A stretch of DNA of 64,000 bases. Source: Sorghum bicolor (taxonomy: Eukaryota > Streptophyta > Magnoliopsida > Poales > Poaceae). The stretch spans positions 29,442,477-29,506,476 of the forward strand of contig NC_012870.2 of NCBI RefSeq assembly GCF_000003195.3. Reading direction: 5' to 3'. A model generated the notes under the pieces. The model made no database searches and was not told the DNA's origin. It saw only the letters and a program-made list of their open reading frames with translations. Positions 44,905-57,418 of the stretch are shown piece by piece; the stretch's first letter is position 1, and each line of letters opens with the position of its first letter. Position numbers and translations under genes: made by a program.

Positions 44905-44912
44905 TATAAATA
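44905..44912 (+). promoter_or_regulatory. TATA box of the antisense gene, copy C
   Basis: GGCTTATAAATACTCC lies 140 bp upstream of the ATG at 45053. The leader is rich in C and T, as in plant core promoters. Upstream, 44139-44904 is non-coding apart from the second polypurine-like copy. Confidence 0.7.
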
Positions 44913-45052
44913 CTCCGCGGCACCGCCGTCGTTCTCTCTTCCGCCTCCCATCTTTGCCCTTGCTCTAGCCTCCTTGCCGTCCTAGCTCTCTCGCCGTCTT
45001 TCGCGCACAGGCCTCCTTGTGCAGTAGCGGATTCGCCGCCCTTCCGTCCGAG

Positions 45053-47320
45053 ATGCCTGTAAGACTCATTGCCGCCAAAGACTGGCGCCCGTCATCGATG
45101 ACGGAGCGCCGGCTGCTAGATCTTGAGAAAGAGGGATTGCTGCGCCGCCGCACCTCACTATCGTCGCCGGAGTGGATCGCGCCGCCGGCGAGTCACAGGG
45201 AGCCCCAACCGCCTGCGGGTTACGTGGTGTCGTTTGCCAAGTTCCACCGCCACGGCCTGGGTGCTCCCCCGAGTCGCTTCATGCGGGCCCTCTGCTTCCA
45301 CTACGGGGTGGAGCTCCAGCACTTCTCCCCGAACGCCATCACTATCGCGGCGGTCTTTGCCGCTGTGTGTGAGGGCTACTTGGGGATGATGCCGCACTGG
45401 GAGCTGTGGCTCCATCTCTACAGGGGCGAGCTCTTCAACGCCCCCACTGGGACCACCGGCATGAGGAAACCGGTGCGGGCGGGTTGCCTCAATCTCGTGC
45501 TGAAGACGGGGAAGTCGGAGAGGCCGCGCGAGTACATCCCGGTGGGACTGTCGACCAACCACGCCGGTTGGGACTCCCAATGGTTCTACCTGAGGAACGA
45601 CGACGACCTGCTGCCCGCCTATACCGGGCACTTGATCACGGAGCGACCGGAGAATTGGACGTACGGCGTCGTCCAAGTTCATCAATCTTGACTCGACCCC
45701 CTCCTCGACGTCATGAAGAAGCTGCGTTCGGAGGGCTTGACCGCCGCCCTCGTTCTCTCGGCCGTTCATCATCGGAGAGTTCTCCCTTTGATGTCTCGGC
45801 CGTTGAGGATGGACGAGATGGGCCCCGGCGTTTCATCTCGGGACCTCGAGGCCTGCCGGATGTCAAACGAAGCTCCGGCGGATGACGAAGTCGCGGCCCG
45901 AGTCAGGGCTGCAATTGCCGGCGATTTTCAGCCGGAGCATGTTAACGGCTTCCCCATGAGGCCAGACGCCGGCTCGATAGATCTGGTATGTTTTCTTCTT
46001 GCGTTCAACCTCGATTCTGTGTTCCTTTTCTTCCCCTCTCCCTTTCTTTTCTAAGTCTGCCTTTATTTTGACAGGGACGGATCGACGTCCGGTCCTCGAG
46101 GCCTCCGGTAAAGGAGGACGAGGCCGACCGTGATAAACGGCGCCAATCTGCCGAAAAGCTAAAGTCCGCCAAGGACTCTGCCAAGAAGGGGAGAAGAAAA
46201 GGAACCTCGACCGTCAAGCGTTAGAGGCGCGTCGGGCCAAATCCAGGCAGAGGGGGGAGCCTGAGGAAGAATCCCCCAATGATGTTGATGACGACGACGA
46301 CAACAGTGAGGATTCCGAGGGGATGGCGTCACGTCTCGACCGGATCCTCGAGGGCCCGTCTCGAGGCGACGTCGACGCCCCCCGGACGGAGACGTCGAGG
46401 GAGGGTCCGAGCGGGTCTCATCGCCCTCGGGCCGACACACCTCCTGCACCCAAGACGGGCCAAGACGCACCGCGCCCTCCCCCAGCGCCCAGAGAGAGCG
46501 GTCAGGCTAGGCCCCAGGCGAAGGGGCCACTGACTCGTGGTCGCGCTGCGGCCTCCGAGAAAGGAGAGGCCGGCCGCAGGAGCACCAGTCCTGGTGCCCG
46601 TCAGGCGGGAACCGATGCGCCTAGGCCAGCGTCTGCCCTTGAGGGACCTGGAGACCTAACGCGGGGTGGCTCGAGACCCGCTAGTCGGGGCGGCCGGAGG
46701 CGAGCTGTTCTCCCTGTGGGGTAAGCCCTTTCGATGTTGTGGCTTCCGTTTTCCTGTCCCTCTGCCGATCTTTTCTCATATACCGATCTTTTCTCAGGCT
46801 AAAGCGGACCCTCAAGCAGGCCCAGCCATCCATGGCAAAGAGGCTCAAAACGGGCGCCGCCTCCAAGGAACCAGGTTCGTAGTTTATTTCTGGGCCTTGC
46901 GATGTTCTTGTGTTGGTTATTATAACGTCTGACCTTTTTACCCTTTGTTTTGTAGGCTCCTCCGGTTCCCAACCTCCAGCCGGCGTCGAGAGGGCTCCGT
47001 CTCGTCCCGCGCCTACTCTGTCTCCGCCGACTCGTGATGAGGCGCCCCAGACGCAAGCGTCAGAGGGAGCCCCCGAGCCCCCTCGATTGGGGGTCGAGGG
47101 GGAACCCATCACCATTAGCGACACGTCTGATGGTGACAGAGCGTCTGGGGGTGCCCGCCCCATGGAGGAGGAAACGTCGACCCCTTATGTCGAGGGATCA
47201 ACTCCCTGGCCCGCCGGCCTCCGCACCCTCGAGGAGCAGAAAAAGAAGAGGGAGGAGGATGAACAGCGGGAGCGCGAGGCGGCGCGGCAGCCACAGGAGC
47301 CTGAGGCACAGCAACAGCAG

Positions 47321-47352
<32 letters not shown>

Positions 47353-49383
47353 ACCGCAGCAGCAACCGCAGCAGCAGCAGCAGCAGCAACCACCGCAGCA
47401 GCAACAACAGCAGCAGCAGGCGGGCCAAGAGGAGGGACCGCTCGAGCCTCCGCCCCAAGGTCCGGTCCAGCCAGTGCCACCGGAGCCGCAAGAGCTCGGC
47501 GAGGAGGAGGACCTGCCGGTGTACGGCCCCCCAACCCCGGCGTGGCTCCTCCCGGGGGCACCTGCCGCGATCCGGGCAGAGCCGGGGCGAGCGGATGGAG
47601 TGGTGGCGCTCGCCTGCCTGAAGCGCACCCCCCCGACCCCGAGTACGAGATCAAGAGGACAATTTACGGCATAGACGGGATCGCCCCAGGGTTCCTCCGG
47701 GAACGTCGGGCATGGGAGGACCGCTTTCCTTCCGAGGAGGATGAAATTGGGGCATCGGGGACCAAGGACGGAACCTGGAAGACGGTGGACGATGACGGAC
47801 GGTTCCCATGCCTCGTCGACCTGTTCCTGCGCCATGGGGGCTCCCTCGAGACCGTCGAGGACCTCATTCGCGGCGTTAAGGCGCGGGCTGACCGGGAGAT
47901 GGAGCACTGGTGCCAAGATCGCATCCGTATCCGGGCCTCCCACGACCCGTCTGAGCCCGACATTTTCCTCGACGATCGGAAGGAGGCGGAGAAGTGGGAA
48001 CACGTCGAGGAGTTCCGCCTTTGGATGAAGCATGTGGTGGGGCTCCTCTCGGACGTTATCAACAACGGGCTCGGCCCGGCTTATTTCGTAAGTGTTTCTC
48101 GAACTTCAATCCTCATGGTGCTTTCTGGTTTCTGTATTCTGATCCATCCGACCCTTGATTCGCAGGATATGAAAGAGACCTCCCGCATCAAGTCCAGTTT
48201 CATACACGCCATGAGGGGCGGTTGGGAGCAGCTCCCCCTCCTCAAGGATCAACTCCTCGAGTCGTAGGAAAAGCTCCTTAAAGCTTACAAAGATCTCATA
48301 GCACTCGAGGAGGAGAAGAAGGCGAGGGAGGCTGCCTTGGCCGAGGCCCGAGAGGCCTCGAAGAAGGCGGAGGAGGAGACGATGCAGCTACGGGAGCGGG
48401 CTCTTACGGTCGAGGAGGCCGCGTCCAGAGCCCGGGAGGAGGCCCTGTCCTACAAGAGCGTTATCGCGGATCTGGACAAGGAGAAGGGCCTCCTTAAATC
48501 CGACCTGGACTCTCTCTGAGAGTCCTTCCGAAAGATGAAGGTGGAGCATGTGAACGGCGAGGTCGGCAGGGGCGCCGCGGAGGAAGCCAAGAAGAAGGCC
48601 CTTGAAGATCTCGATGCGGAGCGGGCTCGATCCCGCAGTCTCTCTAACGACATCGAGCGTCTGAAGGGAGAATTGCTGGAGAAGAGTGGGGCCATTGCTC
48701 AGGCTGGCAAGGCGATCGAGGATCTCCGCGTTGCCAACACCGAGCTGGCACGCTCCAACAAAGAGATCGAGGGGGGCAACACCAGGCTGGTCGGCGAGAA
48801 CACGGCCCTCGAGGAGACCGTACGCGGTATGTTTCCTCTATCAGATTTCTTTTTCTGAGGTGTGCTTAGTTTTTCCTAAGGTCTCTTTGTATTGGCTTTT
48901 ACAGGGCTCAAGGACGAACTCCTGGCCGCCCAAGCCGAGGCTCGCAACGCCAAGGCTCAGCTCGAGGCGGAGGTTGCTTTGAACCGTCGAGTGCGGACGG
49001 CGATAAGTGATCTCTCGACCTCTTTGGAGGTCGATCCTATGGATGAGTCAAGGGAGGGCGCTCGAGGCGACGCCCTGGTCGACCAGTTGTGCTACATAGG
49101 CGCGACGCTGCGAGATCGGGTGCGGGACGCCCTCCACATCGGGGTGAAGCGGGCGATGGCGGTTGTCTGCTCGGGCTTTTCCTACGACATGGAGGTGGTG
49201 TCCCATGGCTTCGTCACCGACATCTCCAAGACCGACGCGGAGAACGAGGAGAGGCTCCATGCCTTGATCGACGACACGGAGGCTCCTGGGGGAAGGTTGG
49301 CTAAGCTTTTCGAGCCTGAGGTGCTCCCTCCTGAGGCTAGCTCGGGCGGAGGCGAGGGCGGTGAGGATCGTGCCGCGGACTGA
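45053..49383 (+). pseudogene. Antisense intron-containing gene of C/D element, copy C
   Basis: This is a homologue of the gene at 32205. The ATG at 45053 (MPVRLIAAKDWRP) opens a Transposase_28-like domain (PPAGYVVSF, RALCFHYGVELQHFSPNAIT, CEGYLGMMPHWELWLHLY). Predicted GT-AG introns are 45986-46074, 46721-46797, 46875-46955, 48088-48165 and 48827-48904. The fourth exon has a glutamine tract (47309-47419); the last two exons are coiled-coil-like and end at TGA 49381-49383. Breaks: TGA 45689-45691 (CGA in copy D), a one-base deletion near 46185 relative to copy D, TAG near 48266 and TGA near 48518. The biochemical function is unknown. Confidence 0.78.
47309..47419 (+). repeat. CAG/CAA tract encoding polyglutamine
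   Basis: About 37 codons, nearly all CAG or CAA with a few CCG/CCA, encode a glutamine-rich tract within the antisense gene's fourth exon. The mixed codons suggest an old, selected or slippage-stabilised repeat. Element A's gene has no such tract. Confidence 0.9.
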
Positions 49384-49943
49384 GGCCTGCGAGCCTGCTC
49401 AGGGCACCTGAGGCCCCTTGTACGATACTTTGTTAATTCTGTGGGTAACTGATGCTGTATCACTTTCGTAATTGTTAAATGCTTATTTTGTCTTTCCGCT
49501 TGATGCTTTCATTTCTCTTTGCACCTACGTTTGTATCCCTTGCTCGATTTTTCGTAAAAGACCACCTCGATCACTTCAATGGTAGGGAAGTGAGTAGAGT
49601 TTCCGTAGCCCGGGGGCGTAGGAGTTCTCCAGCTCGTTGTCCCTCGGCCTTTGAAGGGCTCGAGGCGCCTTAGCTACTTGAACCGTGCAAGGTTTACCAC
49701 GTAAGAAAAGAAAACTTCTTGGTTTTTTCGATACTCGGGGGGGGGGGGGGTCGTCCCCCTGGTAGCCCCCGAGGGGGTGCTGACTATGATGGGTCATAGT
49801 CGGCGCCCCCTTTTAGCATCGAGATCGTGACTTATGAGTCTTCTCGGCACAAAAAAGAATTGCTTCGAGGGAAGGACTTTATTTATTCATTCGTTTACAA
49901 AGTCTTGGTACAAAACGTAAGCAGGAACATAAGTCTAGAGCTT
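49384..49943. other. Convergent spacer between antisense gene and pol of the C/D element
   Basis: This is non-coding. It contains a 13-base G run (49738-49750) and the third polypurine-like copy GTAGCCCCCGAG (49762-49773), in the same relative place as 36895-36906 of element A. Confidence 0.6.
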
Positions 49944-52900
49944 CTAGGTGTAGAATCGACGTAGCTGTTCGATGTTCCATGCGTTGGTGAAGATTGCCCC
50001 TTTTCGTCCGCCAACTTGTACGTTCCCGGTTTCAGGACCTCGGCCACCACATACGGGCCTTCCCAAGGCGGAGTCAGCTTGTGGCGTCCTTGATTGCTTT
50101 GCCGGCGTCGTAGGACTAGTCGCCCACGTTGAGGTCCCTCTTGCGCACATGCTTGTCGTGGTAGCGTCGAAGCTTTTGCTGATATCTGGCAGAGTTGAGG
50201 AGGGCCATGTCTCGAGCCTCCTCAAGTTGGTCGACCGCGTTTTCTTGAGTCTCTTTGTTCGATTGCTCGTTGTAGGCCTTGAGTCGAGGTGACCCATACT
50301 CGAGGTCTGTGGGGAGGATTGCCTCAGAGCCGTAGACCATGAAGAACGGGGTGTATTTTGTGGCCCTGCTCGGTGTTGTCCTAAGGCTCCATAGGACTGA
50401 GGAAAGCTCTTCGACCCATTTCTTGCTGAATTTCTTCAATCGATTGTAGATCCTTGGCTTGAGTCCTTGCAAAATCATGCCGTTGGCTCGCTCGACCTGG
50501 CCGTTAGTTCGAGGGTGGGCTACTGCAGACCAGTTCACATGGATGTGATGCTGATCGCAGAAGTCCAAGAACTTTTTGCCGGTGAACTGGGTGCCGTTGT
50601 CGGTGATGATGACATTGGGGATCCCAAACCGATGGATGATGTCGGTGAAGAAGAGGACGGCCTGCTCAGAGCGGATGTTGGTGATGGGTCGAGCCTCGAT
50701 CCATTTGGAGAACTTGTCAATGGCCACCAGCAAATGGGTGTACCCTCCTTTCGCCTTTTGTAGAGGTCCTACTAAATCGAGCCCCCACACCGCAAATGGC
50801 CAGGTGATGGGTATCATCTGAAGAGCGTGGGCGGGCAGATGCGTCTGCTTGGCGTAGAACTGGCACCCATGACACGAGCGTACGAGCTCGATGGCGTCCG
50901 CCACGGCCGTTGGCCAGTAGAAGCCTTGTCGAAAAGCATTCCCTACAAGGGTCCGTGGAGCGGCGTGGTGACCGCAAGCCCCCGAGTGCAGGTCATCGAG
51001 GAGTTTTCGGCCTTCTTCCACGGTGATGCAACGTTGTAAGACCCCCGTCGGGCTCCGTCGATATAGCTCATTGTCTTCGCCATAGATCACATATGATTTG
51101 GCCCGTCGAGCGATACAGCGAGCCTCTGACCGGTCTTCTGGCAACTCGCCACGGATGAGGCAGTCGAGGAACGGCGTGCGCCAATCGAACGGTCGACCTG
51201 GTCGTCGTTCTATCTCCATCACCTCTTCCACCATCAAGAGCGTATCGACAGCATTGGTTGGTTGGGCGGTTGTGGTGTCGATGCCAGCCCCCGTGCCTAG
51301 GTCGACGGATGGCTCGTGAAGATCTTTTGAGAATGCATCAGGCGGCACCGTGCCTCTGGTCGATGCGATCTTGGCGAGTTCATCGGCTGCCTCGTTGTAG
51401 CGTCGAGCGATATGGGCAAGCTCGAGACCGTGGAACCTGCCCTCGAGTCGACGAACTTCTTTTCAGTACGCTTCCATTTTTGGGTCGTGGCAGCTCGAGG
51501 TTTTCATCACTTGGTCGATGACGAGTTGGGAGTCACCTCGGACGTCGAGGCGTCGGACTCCTAACTCGATAGCGATCTTGAGACCGTTGACGAGGGCCTC
51601 ATATTCTGCGACATTGTTAGACGCGGCAAAATGAATCCTGATTATGTACCTCATGTGGACGCCCAAGGGTGAGATGAACAACATGCCGGCTCCGGCCCCA
51701 GTTTTCATGAGTGACCCATCGAAATACATCGTCCATAGTTCCGCCTGGACCTAGGTCGGGGGGAGCTGGGTGTCCGTCCATTCTGCGATGAAGTCTACCA
51801 GGGCCTGCGATTTGATGGCCTTGCGAGGCGCTTAAGTGAGAGTCTCACTCATGAGCTCGACCGACCACTTTGCTATTCTTCCCGTGGCTTCTTTGCTCTG
51901 GATTATTTTGCCTAAAGGAAAAGACGAGACCACCGTGATGGGGTGGCCAAGGAAGTAGTGCTGCAGCTTACGACGGGCAAGGATTACGGCATAAATCAGC
52001 TTCTGGATTTGGGGATAACGTGCTTTGGTCTCCGAAAGCACCTCACTGACGAAATATACTGGCCTCTGAACTGGTAGCGCATGTCCCTCCTCCTGCCTCT
52101 CGACCACCACCGCCGCGCTGACGACCTGGGTCGTCGACGCGACGTAGAGGAGCAGCGGCTCTGTAGGTTGAGGTGGAACCAGGACTGGTGCCGAGGTCAG
52201 CGTCTTCTTCAGCCTTTCGAGTGCTTCCTCGGCCTCGGGGGTCCAAGAAAAGCGCTCGACCTTCTTTAGGAGTCGATATAATGGTAATGCCTTTTCTCCT
52301 AGTCTCGAGATGAAACGGCTCAGAGCCGCCAGGCATCCCGTGACTCTCTGCACACCCTTGATGTCTCGGATCGGCCCCATTCTCGTGATGGCCGAGACTT
52401 TCTCGGGGTTGGCCTCGATGCCGCGCTGCGAAACGATGTAGCCTAGGAGCATGCCTCGAGGCACACCGAAAACGCACTTCTCGGGATTGAGCTTGATCCG
52501 GTTGGTGCGTAGACAGCTAAAGGCAATCTCGAGGTCCTGGATCAGGTCTCCTCGTCGTTTTGACTTGACAACAATGTCGTCGACATAGGCCTCGACCGTT
52601 GACCCTATATGTTCGCCAAATACGTGGAGCATGCAACGTTGGTACGTGGCTCCCGCGTTTCGAAGCCCAAATGGCATGGTCACGTAGCAATACATCCCAA
52701 AAGGCGTGATAAAAGAGGTCGCGAGCTGGTCGGACTCCTTCATTTTTATTTGGTGGTAACCAGAATATGCATCGAGGAAAGAAAGGGTTTCACATCCCGC
52801 GGTAGAATCGACAATCTGATCAATGCGTGGTAATGGAAAAGGAACTTTTGGACATGTTTTATTTAGACTAGTATAATCGACACACATCCTCATTTTCCCA

Positions 52901-53163
52901 TTCTTTTTCTTAACTAATACAGGGTTTGCTAACCAGTCGGGATGATGAACCTCCTTGATGAATCCGGCCGTCAAAAGCTTGTGGACTTCCTCGCCAATGA
53001 TCCTGCACTTCTCCTCATCGAATCGGCGCAACCGCTGCTTCACTGGCTTGGAACCGGCTCGAATCTCCAAGGAGTGCTCGGTGACTTCCCTTGGTATGCC
53101 TGGCATGTCTGAGGGACTCCATGCAAACATGTCGGCATTTGCACGGAGAAAGTCGACGAGCAC
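49944..53163 (-). pseudogene. pol: C/D element pol: reverse transcriptase, RNase H, integrase
   Basis: The domain order matches element A. The reverse transcriptase (53163-51832) is open with YVDD intact. The archaeal-type RNase H ([23 protein letters not shown]) and integrase follow, with all three DDE residues in place ([24 protein letters not shown]) and the zinc motif [15 protein letters not shown]. Breaks are a TAA at 51832-51834, a TAG at 51751-51753, a TGA at 51463-51465 and a one-base deletion near 50115 that shifts the last 55 codons. It is inactive but less altered in catalytic residues than element A. Confidence 0.92.
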
Positions 53164-53169
53164 AGCTTC

Positions 53170-56100
53170 CTATTTGGGGTCGAGGTCGGTGCTGATCGTC
53201 AGCACTTTGCCGTCGGAGTTGCTGGGGTCGAGCGAGATCTTCTTGGTTCCTTCCGCCGCCTCGAAGCTGCCCGCGTGGCGCTTAGGCTCCGGAGCCTCAG
53301 CGGCCAGGGCTTCGAGCTTCGCGACGAGCTCGGTGGAGCTCTCGACCGCCTCCCCGTACTCGATGCACTCGACGTCGCAGTCGTACGCGTGCTCGAAGGA
53401 GGAACTGACAGTGATGACACCTTTGGGACCGGGCATCTTCAGCTTCAAGTAGGTGTAGTTGGGTATAGCCATGAACTTGGCGTAGCCCGGGCGCCCGATG
53501 ATGGCATGGTATGTGCCTCGGAACCCAACTACCTCAAAGGTGAGGGTCTCCTTCCTGAAGTTGGCCGCCGTGCCGAAGCAGACCGGTAAGTCAATTCGAC
53601 CTACTGGCAGCGCCTTTTTCCTTGGCACGACGCCATGGAAACCGCCGGCACTTGGTTGGAGCTTCCCTCTATCTATGCTGAGGAGGTCGAGGGTCTTGAG
53701 GTAGATGATGTTGAGGCTGCTGCCGCCATCCATCAGCACCTTCGAGAGCCGGGTGTTGACGATGATGGGGTCGACGACGAGCGGGTAGACGCCTGGGGCG
53801 ACTACCTTGTCGGGATGGTCTTCTCGGTCGAAAGTGATAGGAGTGCTTGACCAGCTGAGGTATTGGGGCACCGCCATTCTTGCTGCAAAGACTTCACGAC
53901 GTTCCCTTTTGCGCTGCCTCGTGGTCAATTGGGTCGAAGGCCCGCCATAGATCATGTAGCAATCGTGGACGGCGGGGAAGCCGTCGTCGTCTTTGTTGTC
54001 CTCCTTGCTGCCACCCTTCTCTTTCTTGGAGTCATCACGCGTATCTTTTTTGAACCCCAGACCGTCGAAATGCTTTCTCAGCATAAAACAGTCCTTGAGA
54101 TTGTGGTTGGCGCCTCCCTTATGGTAAGGGCACGGCTCCTCCAACATCTTGTCAAAGGTGCCTCCATCCGGAGGGCCTCGAGGCTTCTTTCGATCCACGG
54201 CGGCGACAAGGTTGTCATCGGAATCTTCCCGGTGGAACTGCCGCACTTTCTGCTTCTTTTTATTTTTCTTGCGGCCTCGACTGGGGGTCCCATCTTCGTC
54301 GACGGGCTGCTTGCCTTTTCTTCCTTCTGAGCTGAAGAAGGCGCCGACTGCCTCCTCCCCTGCCGCGTAGTTGGCTACTACGTCCATCAGCTCGTCGACG
54401 GTTTGAGGTCGATTGCGACCTAATTCCCGCACCAAGTCTCGACTGGTGGTGCCCGAGACAAACGCCAAGATGACGTCGTGGTCAGGGATGTGCGGCAGCT
54501 CAGTGCGCTGCTTCGAGAAGCGTCGAGCATACTCCCGAAGAGTTTCTCCTGACTTCTGCTTGCATTTGCTGAGGTCCCACGAGTTCCCTGGCCGTATGTA
54601 GGTCCCTTTGAAGTTACCCTCGAAGACTCTGACCAGATCAACCCAGTTGTGGATCTGATCGGCAAGGAGTTCCTCGAGCCATCGACGGGCGGTGTCGGAG
54701 AGGAAGAGGGGTAGCTGTCTGATGATGGCTCGATCATCACCTCGAGCGCCACCTAGCTGACAGGCCAGCCTGAAATCGGCCAGCCATAACTCTGGCTTGG
54801 TCTCTCCATTGTACTTCGCGATGCTGGTCGGGGGTCGAAATGGATTGGGCAGGGGCGTGCTACGGATCGCCCTGCTGAACACCCGTGGGCCTGGTGGCTC
54901 GGGGGCCACCCGGTCCTCGTCGCTGTCGTATCTCCCACCGCGATGCGCGCTGTAACCGCGCTCTTCCGCGTCTCCGTGACGGCGGCGTCGATTTTCTTCG
55001 ATGTCGTGCCGTGCGTCGTGTCGACGCTGATTGTCGACGGGGAGGATGAGAGCGGTCTTTCTACCTCGAGGGGGAGGTTGTTGATGGACTGACACCTCCT
55101 TTTCGTTTAGAGGCTGTTCGTCGCGCTTCTCTGTGGCAGCTCCTCGTCGTCGAGATGCCGAACTTTCGGCTTGTTGAACCGCCGCCACCTGGAGCAATGT
55201 CTGTACCTCATCTTGAATGCGTCGGGCCTAGGAATTCGACGGCTCTGGCATGTTACGTAGCAGCATTGTCGCTGCCACTACATTCTGGCCTGCTCGAGGG
55301 AAACGGCTGACAGGTTGCTCTGGCTCTGCGTCGCCGACGATCTGTCGATGTACCTCTCGAGCGTGTCTGCGGACACTTCCGCCCGGCGGGTAGGGCAGGT
55401 CTTGCTCGAGGATTTGATCGAGCAGGACGAGGCGCTCGCGGTCTTCGTCGAGCTTCATCTTGAGCTCCCGCAGCTGCGCGAGCTGCGCGGTTCTGTTTTC
55501 CTGTTGAGGGGGGTCGACCTGTCCGTCGTTCCCAGGCGTCCTGGGGTCTTCTCGCGCCGCGGGGGCTCGACCACCCGCAGCAGCATCCCGTGTCTCGTCG
55601 GTAGTTTCTCCCGCCCCGTCGATGTGATAGCATTCCCTCGTAGGGTCATAGCTATCAGTCTCGGAGTCGGAGTCCGGTTTGGCGGCGTGGAAACATCCAC
55701 GTCCTTCCTCCAGCAGTCGCTGCCTGAGGGAGGTGATCGTGTATCGTCCGGGGCCTAGACGACGGAGGCCTCGTACCCGGGAAAGGTCCGGCAGCTCGGA
55801 CGCCGGCCGTCGCGCTTCAGAGCCGCGTGGGAGGACCATTGGTCTTTCTATGTACGTCTGGGTGTTTGGGCATATCGCCCTGGCGAGCGACGCCGCGGCG
55901 TTGTCCAATCCGAACGGCAGTGCCGCTCTTGGAGTGAACAACCCGTGTGGAAGTAGCCTAGCAGCGATGGGGGAGAGCGCGCGAGACGCGTCCCCTCCCG
56001 TCGTCGCGCGGTGCTGAGTCGTCGCGCTTGTTGCTCCGTTACACGGTGTTGCCGACTTGTGGCCTACGTCCTGCCTCGCACGAGTTGTTGGTCGTGCTGA

Positions 56101-56322
56101 AGCAGAGGGGCCGCGGTGGTGCTGTCCGTGCCTCTTCTTAGGCGGGGAGGCGTGGTGGTGAGGGCATCTCGGGGCCTTTAACCGTGCTGGCGTAACGCGG
56201 GCTCCTCCTGGTCCTTTGACTGAGAGCAAGATCATGTCATAGCCGGAGCCCGTAGACATGAACTCGAGACTCCCAAACCAAATCACCGTGGAGCGCGGAA
56301 ACGGTGAGGCAAGAGTAGCCAT
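53170..56322 (-). pseudogene. gag: C/D element gag-protease
   Basis: The ATG at 56322 (MATLASPFPRS) is the first downstream of the primer site. A long low-complexity N-terminal region precedes a Retrotrans_gag domain (KPELWLADFRLACQLGG, ARRWLEELLADQIHNW), a modified zinc knuckle (CPYHKGGANHNLKDC) and an aspartic protease (VLMDGGSSLNIIY, IIGRPGYAKF). A TAG at 55228-55230 splits the frame in gag. A second TAG at 53170-53172 separates protease from reverse transcriptase in frame, exactly as in element A. Confidence 0.88.
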
Positions 56323-56360
56323 CCAGAAAGGAGTGGGAAATCGATGAAAAACACGCAGGA

Positions 56361-56378
56361 CCCCTACCTGGCGCGCCA
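56361..56378 (-). promoter_or_regulatory. Primer-binding site of the C/D element
   Basis: The minus strand reads TGGCGCGCCAGGTAGGGG, two bases inside LTR D. It is complementary to a tRNA 3' end with CCA. I believe the match is a plant tRNA-Arg, as reported for Tat elements, but this is from memory. Confidence 0.75.
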
Positions 56379-56380
56379 AC

Positions 56381-57418
56381 TGTCGGTGTTTTCCCCTCGG
56401 GGGGTCACACCAACGAGTAAATTTGTATGCGTGCTCCCTTTTCCGGATGGTGATGCAAGAAGACACAAAGATTTATCCTGGTTCGGGCAAGAGAAGGCCC
56501 TACGTCCAGCGGGGGGGAGAGAGTTTGTATTATCTTGCACCTAAGTGCTTGTACAGGGGTGAATACAAGTGCGGTATGAAGTGTGTAGCTCTACTATGTG
56601 TGAGCGTGGTCCTGTGTCCCCCGTCGTTCTATTCCTGAGTCCCTCCTTTTATAGTCCCAAGGAGAGACCTAGGGTACATGTATAGGCGTCAGAATAGGAG
56701 TCGATAGCGGTATGGAGCGCTGACCTACTCGAGGCTTCCGTACCGGCATGGCCTCGAGTCGTCCCGTCCTAATAGCCTGGTGATGATTACGCGTGCCCTT
56801 GCATTCCGTTCTGCACGCCGTCCTGGATTGGTTTGCCTGATGTACGCTCGTACGACCCGACGGCAAATCCGGCGGAGCAGTTGGGATGTGGTCAGTCGAC
56901 GCCTGACTTGTCTCCTGGATGGGTCTCTATCTGGTCGAGGGTCGGACGCCGTACGACGTCCTGATGTTGAAGCGCTGACTTTGGCCATCTCGAGGGGGCT
57001 TGATTAGACACTCCATCTCTGTTTCCCACTTCCTGACACGCCTTGGGCCGTTTGGTGGGGAAGGCTGCAAAAAGATCGATGGGACAGGTGCCTGTTCCCT
57101 ATCACGCCCCCCGTGACCCATGTGTTAGGTGGGGAGGCACCAGGCGCATTTAATGCCCCGGCCCGCGTGCGCGCGTTAGGCGGCGGCGGCGTCCTTGCGC
57201 TCGACGCTTCCCGATTCACGGGAGCCTGTTCCGTATTCGACGTTGACCAGAGCTCGACGCCTGATTGATTCGCTCGACGCTATTTCCGTCTTCGAGGCTA
57301 CGGACGTCGATGGTCGTGCGTATGTGCGGACGGAGCGTCGAATCGAGGCGCTAGTTTTATGTACGGATGGTTTCGTTATACGCGTTGGTGAGGGTACCCC
57401 TTGTTGATACCCTCGACA
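56381..57418 (-). repeat. LTR D
   Basis: This 1,038-bp LTR is nearly identical to LTR C, with its TATA box at 56646-56653. It is followed not by a target site but by GTAGCCCCCGAG (57419-57430) and a second copy of the interior, as expected for the shared LTR of a tandem element. Confidence 0.93.

Noticed and set aside
45158..45885. Overlapping long ORFs in other frames of the antisense gene
   Set aside because: They are shadows of a GC-rich coding exon; only the frame starting at 45053 is shared with the element A homologue.
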